This document shows, piece by piece, positions 35,092 to 44,188 of a stretch of DNA of 64,000 nt; positions within the stretch are counted from its first letter, which is position 1, and each line of letters opens with the position of its first letter. Origin of the DNA: Pseudomonas fluorescens (GTDB lineage Bacteria; Pseudomonadota; Gammaproteobacteria; Pseudomonadales; Pseudomonadaceae); contig NZ_JSAK01000033.1 of assembly GCF_000802965.1 (NCBI RefSeq), positions 290 to 64,289 on the forward strand, written 5' to 3'. A program made the position numbers and the translations under genes. The notes below the pieces were generated by a model. It ran no database searches. It was not told the DNA's origin and saw only the letters and a list, made by a program, of their open reading frames with translations.

Positions 35092-36102
35092 TCATTTGGG
35101 AAAAATCTCCAGCAATCGTGACGCTATCTTTTCCAGCGGGCGTACTTCCACGGCGGCGTCGATGGCCGCAGCCGCCTTCGGCATGCCATACACCGCACTG
35201 CTTTGTTGGTCCTGCGCGATGGTCAGGTAACCCTGTTGGCGCATGAGTTTAAGCCCTTGCGCACCATCTCGCCCCATGCCCGTAAGCAAAACGCCTACCG
35301 CATCACCGTTCCAGTAATTGGCCACGCTCTCGAAAAACACATCGATCGAGGGCCGATAGATCTCGTTGACCGGTTCGGCGGTGTAGGCCAGCGTGCCGTT
35401 TTTCAACAAACGAATATGGTGGTTGGTGCCGGCCAGCAACACGGTTCCGCTTTGCGGCGTTTCGCCTTCCTGGGCCAGGCGCACATTGAGCCCGCTGGCG
35501 CTGCCGAGCCATTCGGCCATGCCGGCGGCGAACACTTGGTCAACGTGCTGCACCAGAACGATGGCCGGAGAAAAATCGCGCGGCAGCCCTTTAAGCAGGA
35601 CTTCCAGCGCTGCCGGTCCGCCAGCGGATGAACCAATGGCGATCAGACCCTGACGCGAGCCCGAACTACGTGCCGGACCGGGGGCCGACCGCTCCCGATG
35701 ACCTTTATCGCCAATCAACCAGCCGATGTTCATGATCTTGCGCAGCAACGGCGCCGCCGCCTCCTGGGCGTTGCCGGCACCGAGGGTCGGGGTATCGACC
35801 ACGTCCAGGGCGCCATGGCCCATGGCTTCGAACACCCGGTGCACGTTCTGTTGGCGATCCACGGTGACGATGACGATGGCGCACGGCGTTTGCGCCATGA
35901 TCCGCCGGGTGGCCTCCACGCCGTCCATCACCGGCATGATCAGATCCATCAGAATCAGGTCCGGCGTCTGTTCGGCGCACTTTTGCACCGCTTCCTCGCC
36001 ATTGCTGGCAACCCAGATCACCTGATGCGCCGGCTCGAAAGCCAGCGCCCGGCGCAGAGCCTCCACCGCCATGGGCATGTCGTTGACGATTGCGATCTTC
36101 AT
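35092..36102 (-). CDS. wspF: WspF: CheB-like methylesterase of the Wsp system
   Basis: A 336-residue receiver plus methylesterase protein. Phospho-acceptor D53 (LILMDLIMPVMDG); catalytic triad S159 (IGSSAGGPA), H186 (VLVQHVDQ) and D279 (TGMGRDGAQG). It demethylates WspA and so dampens signalling. Loss of WspF is known to lock Wsp on, raise cyclic di-GMP and give wrinkled colonies in Pseudomonas. Here all key residues are intact. It overlaps wspE by four bases. Confidence 0.96.
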   Translation of the reverse strand: MKIAIVNDMPMAVEALRRALAFEPAHQVIWVASNGEEAVQKCAEQTPDLILMDLIMPVMDGVEATRRIMAQTPCAIVIVTVDRQQNVHRVFEAMGHGALDVVDTPTLGAGNAQEAAAPLLRKIMNIGWLIGDKGHRERSAPGPARSSGSRQGLIAIGSSAGGPAALEVLLKGLPRDFSPAIVLVQHVDQVFAAGMAEWLGSASGLNVRLAQEGETPQSGTVLLAGTNHHIRLLKNGTLAYTAEPVNEIYRPSIDVFFESVANYWNGDAVGVLLTGMGRDGAQGLKLMRQQGYLTIAQDQQSSAVYGMPKAAAAIDAAVEVRPLEKIASRLLEIFPK

Positions 36103-38387
36103 GCCCGCGCTCCTCCTATGAGCTCAACCACTGCATCGAGCAGGGCATCATCATGAAAACTGGCCTTGGCTAGATAATAGTCGGCTCCGGCATCCAGTCC
36201 ACGACGGCGATCTTCTTCACGATCCTTGTACGACACCACCATCACCGGCAGCGATTGCAGACGGCTATCCCGACGCAACAACGACACCAGTTCGATGCCG
36301 TCCATGCGTGGCATGTCGATGTCGGTGATCAGCAGGTCGAAATCCTCAGAGCGCAGGGCATTCCAGCCATCCATGCCGTCGACCGCCACGGCCACGTCAT
36401 AGCCGCGATTGAGCAACAACTTGCGTTGCAGTTCGCGCACGGTGAGGGAGTCATCGACCACCAGAACCCGCTTGCGCGCCGCTTCGACGGCCTGGTTACC
36501 GTGCCGGGCAATGCGCTCCAGACGCCCGGTATTGAGCAGTTTGTCCACCGAACGCAGCATGTCTTCGACGTCGACGATCAACACCACCGAACCGTCGTCG
36601 AGCAAGGCGCCGGCGGAAATGTCCTGGACCTTGCCCAGACGTTCATCCAGCGGTAACACCACCAGCGTCCGCTCACCGATAAAACGCTCCACCGCCACGC
36701 CGTAAACCGCATCGCGCTCGCGGATCACCACGACCTTCAGGGTTTGCTGGCTGCCCTGACTCGCCGGACGCTGCAACAACTGACTGGCCGCGACCAGCCC
36801 GACATGCCGGCCCTCGTGCCAGAAATGCTGGCGGCCCTCGACCTGAACGATGTCCGCCGGCTCCAGATCGCACATGCGCTCGATGTGGGCCAGCGGAAAG
36901 GCATAGGCTTCGTCGCCTACTTCCACCACCAGACTGCGCACCACCGACAGGGTCAGCGGCACTTCCAGATGGAAGCGACTGCCCTCGCCCGCCGTCTGCT
37001 CCAGCACCACTGCGCCACGTAACTGGCGGACCATGTGCTGCACCGCATCGAGGCCGACGCCACGACCGGAAACTTCAGTGACCGTGTCGCGCAAACTGAA
37101 ACCGGGCAGGAACAGGAACGTCAACAGCTCCTCTTCACTCAATTGCGCAGCAGTTTCGGCCGGGGACAACTGGCGTTCGACGATACTGCGGCGGACTTTT
37201 TCCAGATCCACACCGTTACCGTCATCGCTCAGTTGCAGCACCAGCAAACCGGCCTGATGGGAGGCGCGCAGGCGAATCAGGCCTTCCGCCGGTTTGCCGG
37301 CCAACAGGCGTTGTTCCGGGGTTTCGATGCCGTGATCGACGGCGTTGCGCAGCAGATGCGTCAACGGCGCTTCGAGCTTTTCCAGCACGTCGCGATCGAC
37401 CTGGGTCTTCTCGCCCTCGATCTCCAGGCGCACTTGCTTGCCGAGACTGCGGCCGAGATCGCGAACCATGCGCACCTGTCCGGTCAAGACATCGGCGAAC
37501 GGCCGCATGCGACAAGCCAGCGCGGTGTCGTACAACACTTGTGCGCGCTGACTGGCCTGCCAGGCGAATTCATCCAGTTCGGCGTTTTTTTCCACCAGCA
37601 ATTGCTGGGATTCCGCCAGCAGACGACGCGCATCTTCTAGGGCTTCCTGGGCTTCGAGGCTCAGGGTGTGATCCTTGAGATGGACGTTGAGATTTTCCAG
37701 CGCGCGCAGGCTGTTGTTCTGGATGCGCTTGAGCCGTTGCATGGTCGCCAGGTGCGGTTTGAGCCGCAGGGTTTCCACCAGGGATTTGCTCGACAAATCG
37801 AGCAGGCTGTTCAGGCGCTCGGCAGTGACCCGCAATACGCGCTCGCCATTTTCGGTGGTGCGCTTGGTCTGCTTCGGAGACGCCGATAGCGGTTCAGTGA
37901 CAGGGGCTGGCTCTTCAATAACGGGCGCGGCTGGTGCTTCGAGTTGTAGCTCTGCCATCACCGGCGCGGCCGGTGTCATGTTGGGTATGGCAGCGGCCAT
38001 CGGATCGAGCAAACGCCCCATCAATGTCACATAGGCTTCGATTTCCGCAGACCCCGGCGCGCTGTTCGGTGTGGCGATGCGCATCAGCAAATCGGTGCCT
38101 TGCAGCAGCGCATCGATGTGTTCCGGGCGCAGGTAGAGCCGCCCTTCCTGAGCGCTGACCAGGCAATCTTCCATGACATGGGCGACGCTGACACCGGCAT
38201 CGACGCCGACGATTCGCGCCGCACCTTTGAGCGAATGCGCCGCGCGCATGCACGATTCAAGTTGATCGGCCTGGGTCGGATTACGTTCCAGCGCCAACAG
38301 ACCGGCGCTCAGCACCTGGGTCTGAGCCTCGGCTTCCAGGCTGAACAGCTCCAGCAAAGAGGCGTCGCGCATCTGCTCGGGGGTCAT
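36099..38387 (-). CDS. wspE: WspE: CheA-type histidine kinase with C-terminal receiver
   Basis: A 762-residue hybrid kinase. The Hpt domain carries H51 (CMRAAHSLKGAARIVG). A proline/alanine-rich linker (~140-180) is followed by dimerisation and HATPase domains (LTHLLRNAVDHGIETPEQR, LQLSDDGNGVDLEKVRR, GRGVGLDAVQHMVRQL), a CheW-like domain and a C-terminal receiver (VLVVDDSLTVREL ... LLITDIDMPRMDG). It phosphorylates WspR and WspF. Four-base overlaps link it to wspD and wspF. Confidence 0.96.
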   Translation of the reverse strand: MTPEQMRDASLLELFSLEAEAQTQVLSAGLLALERNPTQADQLESCMRAAHSLKGAARIVGVDAGVSVAHVMEDCLVSAQEGRLYLRPEHIDALLQGTDLLMRIATPNSAPGSAEIEAYVTLMGRLLDPMAAAIPNMTPAAPVMAELQLEAPAAPVIEEPAPVTEPLSASPKQTKRTTENGERVLRVTAERLNSLLDLSSKSLVETLRLKPHLATMQRLKRIQNNSLRALENLNVHLKDHTLSLEAQEALEDARRLLAESQQLLVEKNAELDEFAWQASQRAQVLYDTALACRMRPFADVLTGQVRMVRDLGRSLGKQVRLEIEGEKTQVDRDVLEKLEAPLTHLLRNAVDHGIETPEQRLLAGKPAEGLIRLRASHQAGLLVLQLSDDGNGVDLEKVRRSIVERQLSPAETAAQLSEEELLTFLFLPGFSLRDTVTEVSGRGVGLDAVQHMVRQLRGAVVLEQTAGEGSRFHLEVPLTLSVVRSLVVEVGDEAYAFPLAHIERMCDLEPADIVQVEGRQHFWHEGRHVGLVAASQLLQRPASQGSQQTLKVVVIRERDAVYGVAVERFIGERTLVVLPLDERLGKVQDISAGALLDDGSVVLIVDVEDMLRSVDKLLNTGRLERIARHGNQAVEAARKRVLVVDDSLTVRELQRKLLLNRGYDVAVAVDGMDGWNALRSEDFDLLITDIDMPRMDGIELVSLLRRDSRLQSLPVMVVSYKDREEDRRRGLDAGADYYLAKASFHDDALLDAVVELIGGARA

Positions 38388-39067
38388 GTGAGGCTCCGGG
38401 TCACGGCGGACAACAGCTGTTCTTCATCCAGCCAACGCAGGCTACGACCTTTGAACTGCAGCACGCCACGGGTGTATTTGGCATTGGCCTGCGGGCCGGA
38501 GCGAGACTCCGCATCGAGGATGCGCTCGTCGATGGCGTGGATGCCGTCCACTTCGTCCACCGGCACCACCACCGGCCCACCGTGGGCGGCGATGATCAGC
38601 ATGCGCGGCAGGACCCGCGCGCCCGAGGCCACGCTGCTGATGCCATCCAGTCCCAGCAATTCAACCAAAGACAGGCACGCGACCAGCGCTCCACGCACAT
38701 TCGCCACACCGAGCAACGCCCGGGAACGTTGATGCGGCAATGAGTGAATGGCTTGCAACGGCGCCACTTCCACCAGACTGCGAGTGGCCAGACCCAGCCA
38801 CTCTTCGCCGAGGCGAAACATCAGCAGCGAGCGGGTTTTAACCTCGACCTCGACCGCAGTGGAGACTTGCGCGCGATCCTCCTGCTGTAACGCGTAACGA
38901 TCCAGCAGACGCGTGGCGGCCGCCGAGTACACCGCGCAATTGCGGCAATGAATGTGTTCGGTCAGCAGCGGGCAGGATTTGTCGCCATGAATACCGATGC
39001 GGTTCCAGCAGTCGTCGATGGCCTGGGCATCTTCACGGGTGACGCTAAAGGTGTCGGAGGCGATCAT
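38384..39067 (-). CDS. wspD: WspD: CheW-like coupling protein
   Basis: A 227-residue adaptor with an N-terminal cysteine-containing segment (SCPLLTEHIHCRNCAVYSAAATRLLDRY) ahead of a CheW domain (LMFRLGEEWLGLATRSLVEVAPLQAIHSLP ... LLGVANVRGALVACLSLVELLG). The C-x(n)-C-x2-C arrangement near residues 37-45 is notable for a coupling protein and might bind metal. WspD couples WspA to WspE. It overlaps both neighbours by four bases. Confidence 0.94.
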   Translation of the reverse strand: MIASDTFSVTREDAQAIDDCWNRIGIHGDKSCPLLTEHIHCRNCAVYSAAATRLLDRYALQQEDRAQVSTAVEVEVKTRSLLMFRLGEEWLGLATRSLVEVAPLQAIHSLPHQRSRALLGVANVRGALVACLSLVELLGLDGISSVASGARVLPRMLIIAAHGGPVVVPVDEVDGIHAIDERILDAESRSGPQANAKYTRGVLQFKGRSLRWLDEEQLLSAVTRSLT

Positions 39068-40335
39068 CGTTTACGCTCACTGTCAGCGGCGCGCTGGCTG
39101 CGGGCGGCGCGGTCCTGCAATCGTCTGGCACCGACCGTGTCACCCTGGGATTGCAGCAAGGCGGCCAGGTGCATCAGCGCGTCCGAATGTTGCGGTTCGA
39201 GGTACAACGCCTTGCGATAAAACCCCTGGGCTTCGAGGAGGCTGCCGGCGACATCGCTGAGCAGTCCCAGCCAGTAAAACACCTGGGCGAGCGGTTCGTG
39301 GTGGCGCAAATAACTTTCGCAGGCGGCGCGGGCTTCGGCGCTTTTGCCCTCGTTGGCGAGCGCGGCGATGTTTGCTAGCAGCGCGGCGGCGTCGGATATG
39401 TTCGGCTTAGCCGAGTGCGATGTCTGCGCAACGCTGGCGAACGGGCGCCGTTGAGTCGGTACTGGTGCGATCTTGCGCACGGGTTGTGGCGTTGGCAATG
39501 GTGTGGGAACGAATGCCGGCAGAGGTTCGGGCTCTGGCGCGCTTTGGCGACTGAAGGCAAAGGATTGCGCGATGCCAATCGAGCGCATGCCCAAACGCCC
39601 CAGCAAACTGCCCTCGGCCGGACCGATAAACAGCACGCCATCGACATGGGTCAGGCGCTTGAGCACCTCGAACACCTGTTTTTGCGTCGGCAGGTCGAAA
39701 TAAATCAGCAGGTTGCGGCAGAACACGAAGTCATAGGCGGGCTCGTTGGCCAGCAATGTCGGATCGAGCAGGTTACCGACCTGCAAACGCACTTGCTCCT
39801 GGACCCGGCCGCTGAGTCGATAAGCCTCATGTTCGGCAATGAAATGCCGGTCACGAAAGCTAAGGTCCTGGCCGCGAAAGGAGTTCTTGCCGTACAGCGC
39901 ACGCCGGGCCTTTTCCACTGACAGCGGGCTGACATCCATGCCTTCGACCTTGAACTGATGCGGCTTGAACCCGGCATCCAGCAGCGCCATCGCAATCGAG
40001 TACGGCTCTTCACCGGTGGAGCACGGCAGACTGAGGATCCGCAGGGCGCGCATGTGGTTGATGTCGGCCAGGCGTTTACTCGCCAGTTTCGCCAAGGTGA
40101 AGAAGGATTCCGGGTAACGGAAAAACCAGGTTTCCGGGACGATCACCGCTTCGATCAGCGCTTGTTGCTCGTCGCTTGATCCTTGCAAGGTGCGCCAGTA
40201 TTCGTCGGCCGTCTGCGCATTCGACGCGGCACTGCGCTGGCGCACCGCCCGCTCGATGATCGCCGGGCCCACCGAGGTCACGTCGAGGCCGATGCGCTCC
40301 TTGAGAAAATCGAAAAACCGCTGATCGCTGTTCAT
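39064..40335 (-). CDS. wspC: WspC: CheR-type methyltransferase with C-terminal TPR region
   Basis: A 423-residue SAM-dependent methyltransferase that methylates glutamates of WspA. The CheR core has RILSLPCSTGEEPYSIAMALLDAG (SAM site), YDFVFCRNLLIYFDLPTQKQVFEVL and VDGVLFIGPAEGSLL. A proline-rich linker (~270-310) leads to TPR-like repeats (LAQVFYWLGLLSDVAGSLLEAQGFYRKALYLEP, SDALMHLAALLQSQGD). It is joined to wspB and wspD by short overlaps. Confidence 0.95.
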   Translation of the reverse strand: MNSDQRFFDFLKERIGLDVTSVGPAIIERAVRQRSAASNAQTADEYWRTLQGSSDEQQALIEAVIVPETWFFRYPESFFTLAKLASKRLADINHMRALRILSLPCSTGEEPYSIAMALLDAGFKPHQFKVEGMDVSPLSVEKARRALYGKNSFRGQDLSFRDRHFIAEHEAYRLSGRVQEQVRLQVGNLLDPTLLANEPAYDFVFCRNLLIYFDLPTQKQVFEVLKRLTHVDGVLFIGPAEGSLLGRLGMRSIGIAQSFAFSRQSAPEPEPLPAFVPTPLPTPQPVRKIAPVPTQRRPFASVAQTSHSAKPNISDAAALLANIAALANEGKSAEARAACESYLRHHEPLAQVFYWLGLLSDVAGSLLEAQGFYRKALYLEPQHSDALMHLAALLQSQGDTVGARRLQDRAARSQRAADSERKR

Positions 40336-40868
40336 CGCTGCTCCTCAAGCAATGCCAGATCCAGCGGCGGAGTTGGAAACAACAGTGCGCGAACTCGCTC
40401 ATCCAGCAGATCGGCGACCCGCACCCATTGCAGCAAGCCCTGGGCATCTTCACGAACAGGCCCGAGGTATGGCGCCTGACGATTGTCCAAGCCATAGGGC
40501 TTAAAATCCGTCGGATTGCAGCGCAAGGTGTCGGTGGCCTGCTCCAGAATCAACCCGAGCAATTTCACGTCTGCACTTTCCTCCGCACGGTAATGGACGA
40601 GTACCAACCGAGTGCTGGTACGCGCTTGCGCAGGCGTACCAAAGGTCAACGCGCACAGGTCGATCACTGGCACCACCGCACCGCGATAGGCGAAAACCCC
40701 GGCGACCCAATCGGGCGCGTGGGGAATCGGCTTCAGGGGCACACGCGGCAGCACTTCCGCGACTTCGATGGCCTGCAAGGCATAACGCTCGCTGCCGATG
40801 CGGAACACCAGAAACAACGCGTGCAACGCCTGCTTCACCGCAGTGCGTTTGGCCGTGAGTTCGCTCAT
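40332..40868 (-). CDS. wspB: WspB: CheW-like coupling protein
   Basis: A 178-residue single CheW domain (FLVFRIGSERYALQAIEVAEVLPRVPLKPIPHAPDWVAGVFAYRGAVVPVIDLCAL). With WspD it links receptor WspA to kinase WspE; two different CheW proteins are characteristic of Wsp. Its start overlaps the last base of the wspA stop codon. Confidence 0.94.
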   Translation of the reverse strand: MSELTAKRTAVKQALHALFLVFRIGSERYALQAIEVAEVLPRVPLKPIPHAPDWVAGVFAYRGAVVPVIDLCALTFGTPAQARTSTRLVLVHYRAEESADVKLLGLILEQATDTLRCNPTDFKPYGLDNRQAPYLGPVREDAQGLLQWVRVADLLDERVRALLFPTPPLDLALLEEQR

Positions 40869-42496
40869 CAGACTTTGAATCGCGAAACGCCACTGCGCAG
40901 CCCGACGGCCACCTGGCTTAGCTCGTCGATGGCGAAACTGGCCTGGCGCAGGGATTCCACGGTCTGGCTGCTGGCATCGCCCAATTGCACCAGCGCGTGG
41001 TTGATCTGTTCGGCGCCGGTGGCCTGGGCCTGCATGCCTTCATTGACCATCAATACCCGCGGCGCCAGCGCCTGAACCTGATGGATGATCTGCGACAACT
41101 GCTCGCCGACCTGCTGCACTTCGGACATGCCCCGGCGCACTTCTTCGGAAAACTTGTCCATGCCCATCACACCGGCCGACACCGCCGATTGAATCTCGCG
41201 CACCATCTGTTCGATGTCGTAGGTGGCGACGGCAGTCTGGTCCGCCAGGCGTCGTACTTCAGTGGCAACCACGGCAAAACCGCGACCGTACTCCCCGGCC
41301 TTCTCGGCTTCGATCGCGGCGTTGAGCGACAGCAGGTTGGTCTGGTCAGCGACCTTGACGATGGTCACCACCACTTGGTTGATGTTGCCGGCCTTCTCGT
41401 TGAGGATCGCCAGTTTGGCGTTGACCAGATCGGCCGCGCCCATCACCGAGTGCATGGTTTCTTCCATGCGCGCCAGGCCTTGCTGCCCGGAACCGGCAGC
41501 CACCGAAGCCTGATCGGCAGCGGTGGACACTTCAGTCATGGTGCGCACCAGATCACGGGATGTTGCCGCGATTTCGCGGGATGTCGCGCCGATTTCCGTA
41601 GTGGTGGCAGCCGTTTCGGTGGCGGTGGCTTGCTGTTGCTTGGAGGTCGCGGCGATCTCGGTGACCGATGTGGTGACCTGCACCGAGGAACGCTGGGCCT
41701 GGGACACCAGGGATGTCAGCTCAGCCATCATGTCGTTAAAGCCGGTTTCCACGGCGCCGAACTCGTCCTTGCGTTCCAGGTTCAGGCGACGGCTGAGGTC
41801 GCCTGTACGCATGACTTCGAGGATATGCACGATGCGATTCATCGGCGCCATGATCGCGCGCATCAGCAGCAGGCCGCAGAGGCCGGCGGCGAGTACGGCA
41901 AATATCAGGGAAATGCCCATGATGACTTTGGCGGTGACGACGGCGTCATCGATGGCGGCTACTGCCGCGTCGGCCACTGATTTGTTGTGAACCAGGATGT
42001 CGTTGATCTTCTTGCGGCCTTCGGTCCAGGTCGGCGTCAGTTGTTCGTTGAACATCTTGATCGCTTCGACTTCCTGGTTGCGTTTATGCAAGTCGATAAC
42101 TGTCGCCAGAATCCGGTCGTATTCTTTGTGGATTTCGTCGAAGGCTGAGTATTCGACCTTATCCTCGTCCGTCGTGATGGTCTCGCGGTAATGACCGATC
42201 TGCTCTTGCAGGCGAGCGGCATAGGCCTTGAAGTTGTTCTCGTCCTCGGCGCTGAAACCCTGCCCTTCTTTCAGGCCGAGCATTTCCTGGATTCGTAGAT
42301 AGCTGTCGGACCACGCGCCGCGAATCATCGAGCTGTAATAAACGCCTGGGAGCGCGTCGTCGCGCATGCTGGCTTCGCTGGTTTCGATCTTCAACAGCCG
42401 GGAATACGAGACGACCACCATCAACAGCATGATGGCGATGATTACCGCAAAGCTCGCCAAAATGCGTTGGCGCAACGTCCAGTTCTTCACAGTCAA
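40868..42496 (-). CDS. wspA: WspA: membrane-bound methyl-accepting surface-sensing receptor
   Basis: A 542-residue receptor. TM1 (ILASFAVIIAIMLLMVVVSY, ~11-30), a periplasmic four-helix-bundle-like domain (~31-190), TM2 (VIMGISLIFAVLAAGLCGLLLM), HAMP, and the cytoplasmic signalling hairpin with the conserved tip LLSLNAAIEAEKAGEYGRGFAVVATEVRRLADQ. It senses surface contact and drives WspE. It is the first gene of the operon; the promoter should lie in the 130 bases before it, but I see no clear box. Confidence 0.96.
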   Translation of the reverse strand: MTVKNWTLRQRILASFAVIIAIMLLMVVVSYSRLLKIETSEASMRDDALPGVYYSSMIRGAWSDSYLRIQEMLGLKEGQGFSAEDENNFKAYAARLQEQIGHYRETITTDEDKVEYSAFDEIHKEYDRILATVIDLHKRNQEVEAIKMFNEQLTPTWTEGRKKINDILVHNKSVADAAVAAIDDAVVTAKVIMGISLIFAVLAAGLCGLLLMRAIMAPMNRIVHILEVMRTGDLSRRLNLERKDEFGAVETGFNDMMAELTSLVSQAQRSSVQVTTSVTEIAATSKQQQATATETAATTTEIGATSREIAATSRDLVRTMTEVSTAADQASVAAGSGQQGLARMEETMHSVMGAADLVNAKLAILNEKAGNINQVVVTIVKVADQTNLLSLNAAIEAEKAGEYGRGFAVVATEVRRLADQTAVATYDIEQMVREIQSAVSAGVMGMDKFSEEVRRGMSEVQQVGEQLSQIIHQVQALAPRVLMVNEGMQAQATGAEQINHALVQLGDASSQTVESLRQASFAIDELSQVAVGLRSGVSRFKV

Positions 42497-42580
42497 TCCT
42501 CGGGCTTGTTTCGAAATGCGGGGAGTATAGCCGAGGGCGGTGTTTCATTTATAAGACACAGAGCACTACTTTTCCTTCGC

Positions 42581-42605
42581 AAAAAAAACCCAGACCCCGC
42601 TGTGG
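42581..42605 (-). terminator. Weak candidate terminator of the acyltransferase gene
   Basis: On the minus strand a short imperfect stem (CCACAG around CGGGGT with CTGGG) is followed by eight T. It would separate the acyltransferase transcript from wspA, but the stem is only about five pairs. Confidence 0.35.
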
Positions 42606-42627
42606 CACCGTGTTTTTGCCCAATGGA

Positions 42628-43755
42628 TCAAAGTCGCTTGTGAAGCTGCGGCAGCCGTCCTCCATCAGAAACGGAGGCCTCCGCGTCGGCGGGCTCTTGT
42701 CTCAGTTCCAACTCATTCTCGAAACCGGCCTGAAGTCGTAGATTGAGTCTCCGCCCAAGACTTACACAGGGTTTCTCTATCAATGAATAACTAATACTCG
42801 ATAGCGTAAGCGTCGCCAGGATGTAAATCAAAAAAACGCCAACGTTAAACTCTGCACTCAAGTCCACCCAATGCGCAGCCCATTCCAGAAAGAAGGGATG
42901 TATCAAATAAGTCGAGTAACTAATAGCACCCAAATAGCTCAGAATTTTTATTGATAGTCGAAAGTACAGTGTCATAACAACACCAAACATCATGCCTATC
43001 GCATAGCTAACAAAATAGGCATAAGGATTCTCGTTGTACCCGTAATTATTACTGTAAGAGAGCAAACAGATAAGCGGCAGAAAAACAACGAACAACGCCA
43101 TCCAAATATAAATATACCGACGAACTTCTTTGCTCGCATATCCCAAACTGGCCTCTCGCCAGAAACTGCCGAAAAACATGATTGACATACACAACGGCAC
43201 TGCCACGGGGATTTTTTTTGCCAAATAATATCTTGCCACTGAAAATATTAAGGCTAAAACCAGCAACCCGACAGCTGCTTTAAACCGCACAGAAGCTCGA
43301 CTGAGCAAACCAAAACCAAAAAGCCCCGCGCACAAAATGTAAAAGAACATCTCTATAATCAGGGTCCAATAGACCCCAAACAAATCCGGAACTCTGAATA
43401 CCGCCTGAAACATCGTTAGATTAGCAGCGAGCACTTTAAGCGATACACCCGTCGATAAAAACCAATACGAACTTATAACCGCCAATGCAATAGAAAACCA
43501 GTAGGCCGGATACAGCCTGAAAAATCGAGAGATTGCAAAAGCGGCTAGTGCATGTTTTCCCTCTTTCAGGCTATACGGTATTACCATCCCGCTTAGCAAA
43601 AAGAACAACACAACACCTATTTGCCCAAGGTTCACGAAGGTAAAGAAAACATTATCCTTGAGTGGCGTTCTTTCGATGAAGTGTGCCAAAACGACCATCA
43701 TCGCTGCGATGCCTCTCAGGACATCCAGATGCGCCAGCCGGCCTTGTGAAGTCAT
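42628..43755 (-). CDS. Acyltransferase 3 (OafA-type) membrane protein, AT-rich
   Basis: A 375-residue integral membrane acyltransferase of the OafA/YrhL family, which O-acetylates surface polysaccharide or lipid. It starts HLDVLRGIAAMMVVLAHF (R of the family's key arginine and histidine motif), then LGQIGVVLFFLLSGMVIPYSL, FRLYPAYWFSIALA, and SYSTYLIHPFFLEWAAH; about ten hydrophobic helices. Its AT-rich coding and ATA/TTA codons differ sharply from the neighbouring wsp genes, so recent transfer is likely. AGGA lies eight bases before the ATG at 43755; in-frame starts at 43779 and 43815 lack one. Substrate unknown. Confidence 0.85.
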   Translation of the reverse strand: MTSQGRLAHLDVLRGIAAMMVVLAHFIERTPLKDNVFFTFVNLGQIGVVLFFLLSGMVIPYSLKEGKHALAAFAISRFFRLYPAYWFSIALAVISSYWFLSTGVSLKVLAANLTMFQAVFRVPDLFGVYWTLIIEMFFYILCAGLFGFGLLSRASVRFKAAVGLLVLALIFSVARYYLAKKIPVAVPLCMSIMFFGSFWREASLGYASKEVRRYIYIWMALFVVFLPLICLLSYSNNYGYNENPYAYFVSYAIGMMFGVVMTLYFRLSIKILSYLGAISYSTYLIHPFFLEWAAHWVDLSAEFNVGVFLIYILATLTLSSISYSLIEKPCVSLGRRLNLRLQAGFENELELRQEPADAEASVSDGGRLPQLHKRL

Positions 43756-44188
43756 GCGGCAAGTCCTGAGTAGATACATGCGAAGGGTAACGTTTTCAAT
43801 GGGCTCAAGCCCCAATGATCATCGACGATGACCGGGCTCCGCTGTTTCTCTATCAGGAAACAACCCATCGTTGAGAGGACGAGCGTAGTACTAATCGGAC
43901 TGCCTGCAAGTTTTCTCTCCAATGGATAATTACTCCGCGAACTGAGTTGGCAAATTTTATTATTCTGATGAACCCAAAAAATCGCAGAAAGTTTACCTGA
44001 GGATTTATCCCTCGGTCTCAGGTTTCTAGGACGTAGCGCGAGACACCAGTCGCTGACCGGCTCGCAATGAATATCAGGCCCCGAACCGGGCACGACTACT
44101 CAGGGATGCAAACCCTGAGTAGCCAACGAGCATCACACTCGCGAAGGTCAATGACTTGTCGCCATTGACACCGTGATGATATGAAAAA
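43756..44188. other. Intergenic stretch, AT-richer, with one perfect inverted repeat
   Basis: 433 bases without a supportable gene. The only structure is a perfect 10-bp stem with a seven-base loop, CTACTCAGGG at 44096-44105 and its complement at 44113-44122, with no T-run. The promoter of the acyltransferase gene should lie here. Short open frames crossing it show no protein-like composition. Confidence 0.6.

Noticed and set aside
42628..44188. AT-rich patch considered as a mobile element or phage remnant
   Set aside because: No transposase, integrase, terminal inverted repeats or direct target repeats are visible; only composition and one hairpin.
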